Source: Babylonia areolata
Lineage: Eukaryota; Mollusca; Gastropoda; Neogastropoda; Buccinidae
Assembly: GCF_041734735.1 (NCBI RefSeq)
Contig: NC_134879.1
Coordinates: 7,602,810-7,666,809 of the forward strand
Direction: 5' to 3'
DNA length: 64,000 bases
Every line of letters begins with the position of its first letter. The stretch's first letter is position 1. The translations under genes and the position numbers were made by a program. The notes beneath the pieces are model-generated. The model was not told where the DNA came from and did no database searches. It worked only from the letters and a program-made list of their open reading frames with translations. Below are positions 45,937 to 58,559 of the stretch, piece by piece.

Positions 45937-46134
45937 AACTGTTTCACTGTAATGTTACTTTGAAATTTGGCATGTGTACAACAGAAATTCTGACATTGAT
46001 TTTGATAATATTTTATTGCTTAATACAGAGGTATCAGGACAGGAAGTAGTGTGATTGGATACAAGCAAGAATTGACATGAGAATGAAAGAAGTTGATGAT
46101 GTCATTTGCAATTTTGCATGTTACATGTCTACAG

Positions 46135-46191
46135 GTCCAGATGATGCCTCTAGTTTTCTTCTAGAAGTCAGTGGGTTCCTTCGAGAATATG
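46135..46191 (+). CDS. FAM98: FAM98 exon 3
   Basis: This 57-nt exon has its acceptor AG at 46133-46134 and its donor GTAAGT at 46192. With the single base carried over from exon 2 it encodes CPDDASSFLLEVSGFLREY, then one base of the next codon. FAM98A has SPSEAEEFQLEVSGLLGEM in the same place, and the F-x-L-E-V-S-G-x-L core is identical. The phases (1 in, 1 out) fit exon 2. Exon 4, which should start near the CPY region of the family, is not recognisable anywhere in 46192-64000. The next intron is therefore probably more than 17.8 kb long. Confidence 0.92.
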
Positions 46192-46728
46192 GTAAGTGAA
46201 AGGGGCTTTTGATTAAAGTATAGTGCTTTGATACACAGAATTGTTACAAGATCTGAAGTCTTTGATTAGTCATCCACGTCATACTTAAGGGGTGAATGTC
46301 TTATGGATTGAAGTGGATTTCCAAATCAAAGTTTATATTACATTATGATTCTCTGGATATTTCATATTCTGGATTGGCAAAATTTTCTTTGGATCATTAC
46401 CAGATCATTGGCAGATAAGTTCAAATTAAGGAGTGAAAATGAAAAGATAATGTGAAAGGAATTCACACTGCATTTCTTAGTGTTCTTTATGAAGTCTAAC
46501 AAGGAGGCATCACTGCGTTCGGACAAATCCATATATGCTACACCACATCTGCCAAGCAGATGCCTGACCAGCAGCATAACTGGGTGGGGGGGGGGGAACA
46601 AGAGAGGTAAGGCCTTCAAAACTCACTTGTGATACACTTAAAAAAATGATTTAAAAAAAATCTAATCGTTAAAATGTGTTCTGGATTTGTTATTATAAAG
46701 CATCGGGTTAAAAGAAAAAGAAAAAAAA

Positions 46729-46803
46729 GTCCTAACAGCAGATTCGAACTCCGCGTGTTTGGGTGAGAAGAAACTGTCTTACCCATTACACTATCGTGGC
46801 TCC
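46729..46803 (-). other. tRNA-like sequence (left arm)
   Basis: The minus strand reads GGAGCCACGATAGTGTAATG, GGTAAGAC (A-box region) and GGAGTTCGAATCTG (B box), followed by a T-rich tract. The acceptor stem does not pair and the T stem is poor, so this is a SINE-type pol III head, not a functional tRNA. Confidence 0.6.
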
Positions 46804-49238
46804 TTAACTGATGTTCAAAATTGTAACATTTAAACATGCTTTTTTAAAGGGCGATAAATCGATTGCAGTATTCACAGTGAGAACGCTGTTTAAATCATAT
46901 TATTCTGGTGTATCTTGGGCATTCAAAAAACCTTTAAGGGCAATTGAAAATTCTTTTTAAGTCCGCGGTAAAGGAAACGTGGCTATCGCCGCAATCACAC
47001 TGCAACATTTAGCCCTTTTCTCTGGATCTAGATAGATGTACAAGTTTAGTTACACCTGGTTGACACGGTTGACTCCATTTCTCTTTTATGTTCATTCTAG
47101 TTTTATAGTTTTAAAGTTGATATGAAAAAAACTAATAACATGTAGAGCCAAGTACAAGTACTATCTAAACGTCGTATGAAGTGAAAAGGACTTCATTTTG
47201 AGAAAAGTCAAGACTGGAAGTTTTTACGTTTCATCAATTCAAGGGTATTAACTCTAATGGTTTATTATTTTTAACTGTGAATTCCGACTGATTCTGTGGA
47301 TATTTTTATGGCAGTTTGGGGCATAATCCAGTAAGTGATGAGGCGTTCACAGATCTTACTCTGAATAAATATTTAATGGTCTCCTTCAACTTTCCATCAA
47401 ATGTTGTCATGTAATGTCGATTGAATATAGGATTGAACGGGCAGGTCAACAACTTGAAACAAAATGGCGTCGTTTGCAAAGAATATGAGCACGCGCTTTG
47501 AATATGTATAAATATGTGTACGCAATTGATTTTTGCCCATGACCTTCAGGGCTCAGCCAATAGATCTTATAAAGTCTACTCGTATTGATATGATTTTAGT
47601 ATTTTCCGAAAAAGACCACTTTGGCGAATGAACATAGTCAAAGTCCTGTACACTGAGAGTAAAACACACAAGCTTTTTATGTATTGAACAAAAAAAATGA
47701 AAAAAATGACTGCTCTTGTTGTTGTGTCAGAATATTAGATCAAAGTGCCAAGTTTAGAGAATTAAAAAAAAAATAACAGTAAATTCAGTTTGCATATAAT
47801 TTAGCTTCTTTTTGACTCACTTGTGTAAACAAAGTGAGTCTGTGTTTTAACCGGGTGTTCGGTTGTCTGTGTGTGTGTGTGGTAAACTTTAACATTCACA
47901 TTTTCTCTGCAAATACTTTATCAGTTGACACCAAATTAGGCATAAAAATAGGAAAAATTCAGTTCTTTCCAGTCGTCTTGTTTAAAACAATACTGCACCT
48001 CTGGGATGGGCACAAAAAACATTTTTAAAAAAGAAGCCAAGTTATATGCAAACAGCATTTACTGTTATATTTATATTTTTTGTATTCTCTAAACTTGGCA
48101 CTTTGATCTGATATTCTGACACAACAACAAGAGCAGTCATTATTATCATTTTTTGTTCAAACAGGAACTACTTTTGCTAAGCATGGAAGTTTTATTTATT
48201 TTGCAAACATTTTGGTGCAGATAGTAAAAAAGGGAAATTAATCTATAATTAATGCTAGGGGGCTTAATTTTCTTTAAACTGATCTTTCTCATCTTAAACA
48301 TTACATTTTGAAATTACACTCAATACATAAAAAGCTTGTGTGTTTTACTCTCAGTGTACAGGGCTTTCACTTTGTTCATTTGCCCAAGTGGTCTTTTTCG
48401 GAAAATACTAAAATCAATACGACGAGTGGACTTTACAGATCTATTGGCTGAGCCCTGAAGGTCATGGGCAAAAATCAATTGCGTACACATATTTATACAC
48501 ATTCAAAGCGCGTGCTCATATTCTTCGCGAACGCGAACGACGCCATTTTGTTCAAGTTGTTGACCTGCCTGTTCAATCCTATATTCAGTCGACAATACAC
48601 AATAACATGTGATGGAAAGTTGGAGAAGGAGACTGTTAAATATTTATTCAGAGAAAGATTTGTGAACGCTTTATTACTTACTGGATTATGCCCCAAACTG
48701 CCATAAAAATATCCACAGAATCAGTCGGAATTCACAGTTAAAAATTGTAAACCATTCAAGTTAATACCCTTGAATTGATCACGATGAAACGAAAAAATTT
48801 CCAGTCTTGACTTTTCTCAAAGTGAAGTCCTTTTCACTTCTTACAACGTTTAGAAGTACTTGTACTTGGCTCTACGTGTTATTAGTTTAACAAAATACTA
48901 AATTTTCATATCAAATTTAAAACTATAAACTAGAATGAACATAAAAGAGAAATTGAATCGACTGTGTCGTACTACATTCCCAGCGGGTGTAACTAAACTT
49001 GTACATCTATCTAGATCTAGAGAAAACGGCTAAATGTTGCAGTGTGATTGCGGCAATAGCCACGTCTCCTTTACCGTGGACTTAAAAAGAATTTTTTATT
49101 GCCCTTAAAGATTTTTTGAATGCCCAAGATACACCAGAATAATATGATTTAAACAGCGTTCTCACTGCGAATACCGCAATTGATTTATCGCCCTTTAAAA
49201 AAGTATGTTCAAATATTAAATTTTAGAATGTCAGTTAA

Positions 49239-49311
49239 GGAGCCATGATAGTGTAATGGGTAAGACCGTTTCTTTTCACCCAAACACGCGGGGTTCGAAT
49301 CTGGTTAGGAC
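49239..49311 (+). other. tRNA-like sequence (right arm)
   Basis: The plus strand reads GGAGCCATGATAGTGTAATG, GGTAAGACC and GGGGTTCGAATCTGG, then TTTTTT at 49312, a pol III terminator. The acceptor ends are not complementary. It is the mirror copy of 46729-46803 and homologous in position to 33255-33326. Confidence 0.6.
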
Positions 49312-49462
49312 TTTTTTCTTTTCTTTTTCTTTTTTTTTTTTTTTTTTTTAAACCCGAAGGTTTATAATAACAAATACAGAACACATTTTAACGATTACAT
49401 TTTTTTTTTTTTTATTAAGTGTATCACGAGTGAGTCTTGAAGGCCTTGGCTCTCTTGTTTTA

Positions 49463-49608
49463 TTTTTTTGTGCCCATCCCAGAGGTGCAATATTGTTTTA
49501 AACAAGATGAGTGGAAAGAACTGAATTTTTCCTATTTTTATGCCAAATTTTGTGTCAACTGACAAAGTATTTGCAAAGAAAATGTCAATGTTAAAGTTTA
49601 CCATGGAC

Positions 49609-49661
<53 letters not shown>

Positions 49662-49665
49662 CTGC
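49463..49665 (-). repeat. GACTCACTTGTG-family internal module, extra copy
   Basis: Directly beyond the right arm, TTTGTGCCCATCCCAGAGGT, GGAAAGAACTGAATTTTTCC and GTGTCAACTGACAAAGTATT repeat the module in the palindrome loop in inverse orientation. It ends in a CA run at 49609-49659. Confidence 0.75.
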
Positions 49666-50159
49666 CACTGATTGGCCGCAAGAGGGGTGGGAAAATTCAT
49701 CTCATTTAAATCATTTGCTTCAGTTTTTGATGTTTAGTTATGATCTTTTGTATCGATTTCTCATCTATCTTGCTTTCCATTCTCATTGTGGCTTGTAAAT
49801 CTTGGAAATGACTTGTTCAGAATGCTGTGCCTTGCATGCCACTCTGCAATAGCCAATCCCATGAGGTTGGGATAGTGCTTTTTCAAGAGACCATCTAAGG
49901 TCCTGGAGCCTGTGGGTTCTCCTGTTTGCAATTGGGCTTGTGCGTCTTTGCAAATGGATTGCGGAGGGATAGCTCTACCTGCTAACACAGTCAGAAAGGA
50001 GAATGGGGGAAAGTGGTCAGGCCTGATCCTCGATTTACTCCATAGGAGGAAGGTGATTTGGTGTCCACCCTCTATCCTCAGTGCACTGACAAGACTCGCA
50101 GTGGTGGCACTGCTCCTCTCTCGCACCTTCCTCTTGGGGTGGTGGCGGGGCAAGCCATG
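49665..50159. other. sequence without recognised feature
   Basis: A 130-codon minus-strand open frame (49761-50153) has no similarity I can name. Composition is unremarkable. It may be an older LINE remnant. Confidence 0.3.
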
Positions 50160-51110
50160 ACTTCAGGGGGGAGGGGGAGGGACAGCTCTCCTTTGCTCAC
50201 CCCATGTCAGGTCACCCCAGTGTCTCTACAGAGATAATAGGCGCATGACCCTCTCCTACGTGTCAGGCAACCCCACTATCTGGCCAGTCTCCTCTGTTGG
50301 GAGAGGCCCATGCATATCGGGTGGTTCCAGGCTGTCAGCTCGTTGGTCTGCAGGTGGGTCTGACACCCAGGTCAGACTAATCACTGGACTTTCCTCTGAT
50401 CTGTTCAAAAGTTTTCTTCTTTTTTTTTTCCCTCCTTAGAAGTCCAGGTGCCTGTGACGTTTGGGGATGGACTCACAGGGTGGATGGCACCCACGGGCGG
50501 ATTCCCGCGTTCTACCCATATTGAGGTGTGCCGCTGGCCCTCTCCTCCCTGGAGTCAGCACCCCTTACTACTTCCGGTGCTCCCGTAAAGATGCACGCTG
50601 TCTCAGCCACTCTTTCATTAAGACGTTGGCTGAGTGGGACAAATTGGCCTGTTGATGGGTGCTAGACATCTCCATGGCATACACTTTTTGATGCTTTCCT
50701 CCACAGGGCATTCTAGTTATGGGAAGTGCATCCTGTTCCCCAAGGTTTGGGGTCGTCTTCTTCCAAACCTCAGGGACTCCTTAGTGACCCGAGGCTCTAT
50801 ACATTTGCCAAAAGAGTGGCTGCGGGTCAATTCCTGCCCAAGAGCACTCCCTCTTTGGTCTGCACCAACAGTGGGAGAGAAGGGGGGGGGGGGGGGTGGC
50901 AAGGCAAAAAAAAAACACCAGCACCCTGAGTGACTTGGTCCCAATTTAGCACCTCCAGTCATTCAGCCCCCTGCAAGTTCCTCCCAGCACATTGGGACTC
51001 AACAAGTAGATTGTATTGGTGGTAGAATCATGGTACATGCTGCCTTGGGTGGAGTACCGCCCTCTAAGATCCACTCCCCCTTGCTTTCCATGTTCAGAGG
51101 AGCTGGACAG
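50160..51110 (+). mobile_element. old DIRS-like fragment (gag-like region)
   Basis: This is co-linear with the gag-like region of copies A and B. Shared landmarks include GGGAGAGGCCC, GGTCTGACACCCAGGTC, GAGTGGGACAAATTGGCC, and a final block matching about 38925-39010 of copy B (GGTACATGCTGCCTTGGGTG). It is much more diverged and has lost large parts. It is an old fossil with many breaks. Confidence 0.75.
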
Positions 51111-51112
51111 CA

Positions 51113-51356
51113 TCTTTGAAATTGAGATATTGCAAACTGCTTCACAAAGGCGCGATATCAGTGCAGAAACTGAAGCCCTCATACAGGCCGCCTCCATGAT
51201 TCAGTACTCAGACAACCACTGCAGTCAAGTTGTTTTCCTGACAGATGCTCTGGCAGTGTTGCAAGCCCTTCAGAACAGCGAGCTCCCACCCTTGTTAACA
51301 ATGCTACAGAAAGTGGCTAGAAGCACCCACGTGGGTCTGAACCCCTTCTTGATCTG
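51113..51356 (+). mobile_element. LINE RNase H fragment
   Basis: The reading SAETEALIQAASMIQYSDNH then CSQVVFLTDALAVLQALQNS has the E...D pattern of RNase H domains in I-group LINEs (AE near the helix, F-x-TDALAVLQAL). It ends at a stop (51355-51357). It directly follows the DIRS fragment and precedes the L1-like LINE, and is not continuous with either. Confidence 0.68.
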
Positions 51357-51399
51357 AGGTTTTTGTTGCTTTGTGGTTACCTGGACTCAACGTTGATGG

Positions 51400-54365
<2,966 letters not shown>

Positions 54366-54377
54366 GGCCTTTCAATT

Positions 54378-54476
54378 TTTTTTTTTTTTTTACTTTTTTT
54401 TTTTTTTTTTTTTTTCTCTCTCTGTGCATCTCTCTCTGTCCATCTCTCTCTCTGCGTCTCTCTCTCTCTCTCTTTG
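54378..54476. repeat. T-rich and (TC)n sequence between two LINEs
   Basis: T runs interrupted by AC (54378-54414) are followed by TC/TG repeats to 54476. They lie at the junction of the L1-like 3' end and the Nimb-like 5' end. Confidence 0.9.
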
Positions 54477-54853
54477 TCGTGGTCGGGAGGCTTAGTGGCC
54501 AGTGATTGAGCGAGCTGTGTTGGCGGGAGCATCAGTGCTTCTGAGGGTTTACTGCTCTAGTCCCAGGTCTTAATTGACAGCCTACATAGCCATTGTAGCT
54601 GTTCAGGCTGAATAAGTGGTGGTTTTTTTTTGTTGTTTTTTTGTACTGGTGCCCCTGATAAGGCTTCCCATGCGTACAGGTTGTGAGTGAGGCCCAAACT
54701 AAAAGTGACCCACTGTCCCCTTCGCTATTCTCTATTCTTCTTTTTACCGCCTCTTTTCTGTCTCCAGCTCCCCATCAAGCCTTCTTTTCCACATTCTTTT
54801 TTCTCTGCGGCCTTCTTCAGACCCGCCGTTTTTGCAGTGCGGCGCGACCTGTG

Positions 54854-56397
54854 ATGGAGGGGAATGAGATCCTGGGGATTGAGAGAGCACGCTGCTCTCA
54901 ACACGTCCCTTTGGCTCGGACCTCTCCTAAGACAGGCAGCACACATTGGCCTGTGTGTGTCAATCGGCTACCCCTACGTGGGGCTGGTTCAAGACTGGCA
55001 GTTTAGAGGCTAACGGCGATAACCCCTGTAGTGCTCAGTTCTCTGTCCCCGGGAGCTGGGCATGATCGGGAGGGAATGCATCAGAGCTAGACTGTTGGTC
55101 GTATGTCCCTCCCGAAACCTGGAAGGGGTCAAGCTGGTGTTCCCTTGACCCTGGCCCCCAAGTTGGACCCCATGGTCGGTGGGTAAGGGAGGGATCCAGA
55201 CAGGCAGACAGGCTTCCAATGTTTGGCAGGCGCATTGAAGTCTATCAAGAGGCTGAGGAATGGAACGTTTCTGGTGGAGACGACATCGAAAAGACAGACA
55301 CAGCTTCTGCTTAACTCACTCAGTACGGCCAGTCCTCTCTTCTCCTCTACACAGACCCCTCGGGTGTCCAGTGGGTGTCTGAATGACCCAACCTTTAGCT
55401 TCCGTCGTCAGAATTGCGGTATTCTTTGTCAACATTCACGTCTTCAGTATAAGAGCCTTCCGCTTGCAATATTTTGATGATGGTAATTGGGGTGAAATGC
55501 TGTTAACGTCGTTTCTTTCGCCGTTCGTATGGAAAGAGTTAAAGCGGCCACTTTTGTGGATAGGGCGGTGAAGGTCTCCCCTCACAAAGGACTGAACTGC
55601 TCAAAGGGGGTCATCATATGCCCTGAGTTGAGAGGAGTGTCTGAGGCAGAGATTAATAGCAAGCTGTCCTCTCAGGGAGTGACAGATGTTTACAGGGTGT
55701 CAGTAAGGAAGGGGTCAGAGTCCTGACCAACACATTCTTCCTCACCTTCTGCTGCCCGAATGTCCCCAAGGACATAAGAGTTGGGTACCTGCAGGTGAAC
55801 GTAAGTCTGTATGTGCCGTCCCCTCTACAGTGATTCAAGTGCTAGAAATTCTGACACGTGCGGGACCACTGCAAGGAGGAAGAGGCGTGTGGCACCTGTT
55901 CAAAGGTGGCGCACCATAGCGAGTGCATCAGTCCAGCCCGTTGTGTGAACTGCGGAGGCAGCCACCCATCTTCGTCTAAAGACTGCCCCACCTGGAAAAA
56001 AGAAATGGAAATCCAGAAGGTGAAGAGGGAGAAGAAAATATCGTTCTCTGAGGCCCGTAAATTAGTGGAGGCTACATTGCCTAAGGCAGGACTGTCATAC
56101 GTTTCTATCGTCAGACCCAGGATGGTGGGCGTTGCGATCCAGATGATGTCCACAGGGACGCAGACAGACGACATACCGACTTTGGTAAAACCATTGGCCT
56201 TGGGTGGAGGCGCTGTATCCACCCCTTCCCATCCTGTACGGCGGTCCTCAGGAGCTGCTGGGCAGGGGGTGAAAGCCTCGGACGAAGGCATGGTGTCTGC
56301 CTCCCATCCCTTCCCCCCTCATCCCGCCCCTCGTCTGCCTGCCCCTTGGGCTGGTGGGAGTGCCCAGAAACCCCCCGCACCTACAAAACCCAAGTAG
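54854..56397 (+). pseudogene. I/Nimb LINE ORF1 (nucleic-acid binding)
   Basis: It starts MEGNEILGIERARCSQH and continues in broken frames. Clear pieces are KSIKRLRNGTFLVETTSKRQ, KAATFVDRAVKVSPHKGLNC and SKGVIICPELRGVSEAEI. A knuckle region follows, with C-x4-C...HSECISPARCVNCGGSHPSS and a K/E-rich helix (EIQKVKREKKISFSEARKL). This is the LINE gag-like RNA-binding protein of the I group. There are in-frame stops near 55005 and in 55050-55215, a frameshift near 55725, and a 232-bp DNA transposon insertion. The C-terminus is Pro-rich and ends at 56395. Confidence 0.8.
55311..55542. mobile_element. piggyBac-like MITE inside LINE ORF1, 232 bp
   Basis: TTAA lies at both edges (55311-55314 and 55539-55542), with inverted ends TTAACTCACTCAGTACG and, from the right, TTAACTCTTTCCATACG. 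Taking out the element and one TTAA leaves the LINE reading TQLLL-KAATFV in frame, so the event is clean. The end sequence groups it with 219-875. Confidence 0.88.
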
Positions 56398-58559
56398 GGG
56401 AGGGTTGCGGCCTCGGCGGGGTTGGGGAAAGGTGAGGTGGTGGATATTCCAGCTTGGCCGGAATCAGACAGGACTTTGAATACAGAAAACAGATATGCGG
56501 TCTTGGCCAACCTTGATCCACCGCAAGCAGAGGAGCAGGAGGTAGCGATGGATTAGGCTGCTGTTTCATTTTTAACCTTTTTAATGGCGGTCATTCATTG
56601 GAACATCCGTGGTTTTTATGCCAATCTCCAGGAACTCCAGTTGCTTTATCATTCTTTGAAACCTTCAGTGTTAGCGCTGCAAGAGACTCTGCAAAGAGAT
56701 GGCAAGTTTTTATCCCTCTCTGGTTTTAACTCCATTTTTAAACCCGCTCAACCGAAGCAAGAGGGATTGATGGGAGGTGTCGCTCTTTTTGTACATAAGT
56801 CCCTTTTATATTTTATATAGTACAGTTCCTTTAAGCACCCCTTTACAGGTGGTGGCAGTGAGAGTCGCACTTAAGAAAACCATCACTGTTCTCTGTATCT
56901 TCCTCCTTCTGTCTGTGTTCTGAGGCAGGACCTCTTGAACATTGCCTTCATCTGTCTTCTGGGAAGCTCTTGTGATTAGATCTGTCGGTCTGCGATCCAT
57001 CGTTGGTCCTGGACTACGAGTGGAAAGTGCACGACGATCTGCATGGGAGTGACCACTTTCCTGTTGTCCTCCGTTCCACAGATGGGGAAGGTGACTCTCT
57101 GCCTGACCACCTGAACTATGACAAAGCCGACTGGGGAATTTTTACCACAAAGTTAAGAGCGGAGCTGCAGGAAGAAACAGTCTTACAAAGCAAGAATCCT
57201 GCTGACATTCTGACACAGGTCATTTTAGAAAGCGCCAAAGAAGCAGTCCCATCATCTGCCTCCAAGCCTCAGATGCCAAGAACGCCCTGGTTCAATGCTG
57301 AATGTCGGGATGTCCGTAAGTCTCAGAAGAGAGCGCAATGGCGCGTCTGAGACCGATAGCATTCGAACCCATCAACAGCTGAGGGTGAAAGCCAGATATG
57401 TTTTTAAAAAGAGCCAGAGAAAATCATGGAGAGATTTTTGCTCTTCCTTAACCTCCAACACACCCAAGAAGAAAGTGTGGAGGGTTTTTAAAAAAAATTA
57501 AGGGCAAAAACGTCTGCCCAACTTTTCACCATCTCAAGCTCTCAGACGCTCTGATCACAGAGAAGAAAGCAGTTGCTAATTTGCTAGCCTCCACAATTGA
57601 ACTGAACTCTAGATCTGCCAACAAATCTGCTGTTTCTCAAAACCAAAAACCTGAAAGAAAAAACACCCTGCAACTTCTCTTCTGGCAACACAGAGAGCTA
57701 CAACCTTCCTTTCACTATGAATGAATTAAAATCTGCCCTTCAGACCTGCACGGATTCCTCTCCAGGAATGGACGAGGTTCATTATAAACTTCTAAAACAT
57801 CTTCCCGAAACCTGTCTGGACACCCTGCTCAAAGGTTACAACCACATCTGGATCACAAGCTTTTTTCCACCCTCCTGGTGGAAAGCCCTCATAATCCCGG
57901 TGCCAAAACCGGGAAAAGACCCCTCGAACCCCTCCAACTACCGCCCAATAGCACTGACCAGCTGCATCTGCAAACTGATGGAGAAGATGGTCAACGGTAG
58001 ACTGATGTGGAAACTAGAGACCGACGGCCTTCTGGCGAAAGAACAGTGAGGTTTCCACAAACACCGATCTACCGTTGACCATCTGGTTCATCTGAAAACC
58101 ACAGTAAGGAATGCCTTTATCAAAAAACAGCATGTGGTGGCCATATTTTTTTACTTAGAGAAAGCTTACAATACCACCTGGAAATTTGGAATCTTCTCAG
58201 ACCTGCACAAGCTCGGCTTCCGAGGACACCAGCCCCAGTTTATCCACAACTTCTTGCAAGACAGACAATTCCAGGTGAGGGTCGGCACCACCCTGTCCGA
58301 CATTCACGAGCAGGAGCTGGGTGTTCCACAAGGGAGCATTCTGTTGCCGGCTCTCTTCAGCGTCAAAATAAATGACATCGTCCAGTCAGTTCAGAAGGGA
58401 TCGGACAGTTCGCTGTTTGTGGACAATTTTGCCCTGTATGCAACTGGTAGCACGTATGCCAGCATCCAGCAACAGCTTCAGCTCTGCGTGGACAAAATTC
58501 AGTGTTGGGCAGAGGAGAATGGTTTCACCTTTTCATCCTCTAAAACTGAGTGTATTCAT

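Larger units (their letters stand above)
28102..46134 (+). other. FAM98: FAM98 intron 2 (18.0 kb)
   Basis: The donor GTGAGT is at 28102 and the acceptor AG at 46133-46134. The intron holds SINEs, a probable hAT remnant, the foldback-family repeats, a decayed piggyBac-like copy, the DIRS-like copy B and an L2/CR1-like LINE. Stretches with nothing assignable are 28105-28420, 30903-31040, 31240-31718, 35771-36131, 42250-42565 and 42950-43985. Confidence 0.85.
46597..49459. repeat. 2.9-kb imperfect palindrome (foldback)
   Basis: Left arm 46597-47815 and right arm about 48030-49459 are reverse complements over most of their length. The outer ends are AACAAGAGAGGTAAGGCCTT and AAGGCCTTGGCTCTCTTGTT. 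Paired inner blocks include AATTGATTTTTGCCCATGAC with GTCATGGGCAAAAATCAATT, and CCAAGTTTAGAGAATT with its mirror. The right arm has about 150 bp (48170-48320) that the left arm lacks. The loop (47816-48029) holds the module opening GACTCACTTGTGTAAACAAA. No protein is encoded. Each arm carries a tRNA-like head. Confidence 0.85.

Noticed and set aside
46729-46803. Functional tRNA genes in the palindrome arms and at 33255-33326
   Set aside because: A and B boxes are present, but the acceptor stem does not pair and the T stem is weak. These are SINE-type tRNA-derived heads.
49761-50153. 130-codon minus-strand frame as a host gene
   Set aside because: It matches no family I know, and it is embedded between repeat fragments inside the inferred FAM98 intron 3.
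55311-55542. A host or LINE exon in 55311-55542
   Set aside because: The segment has TTAA at both edges and inverted ends, and the LINE frame is continuous without it, so it is a DNA transposon insertion.
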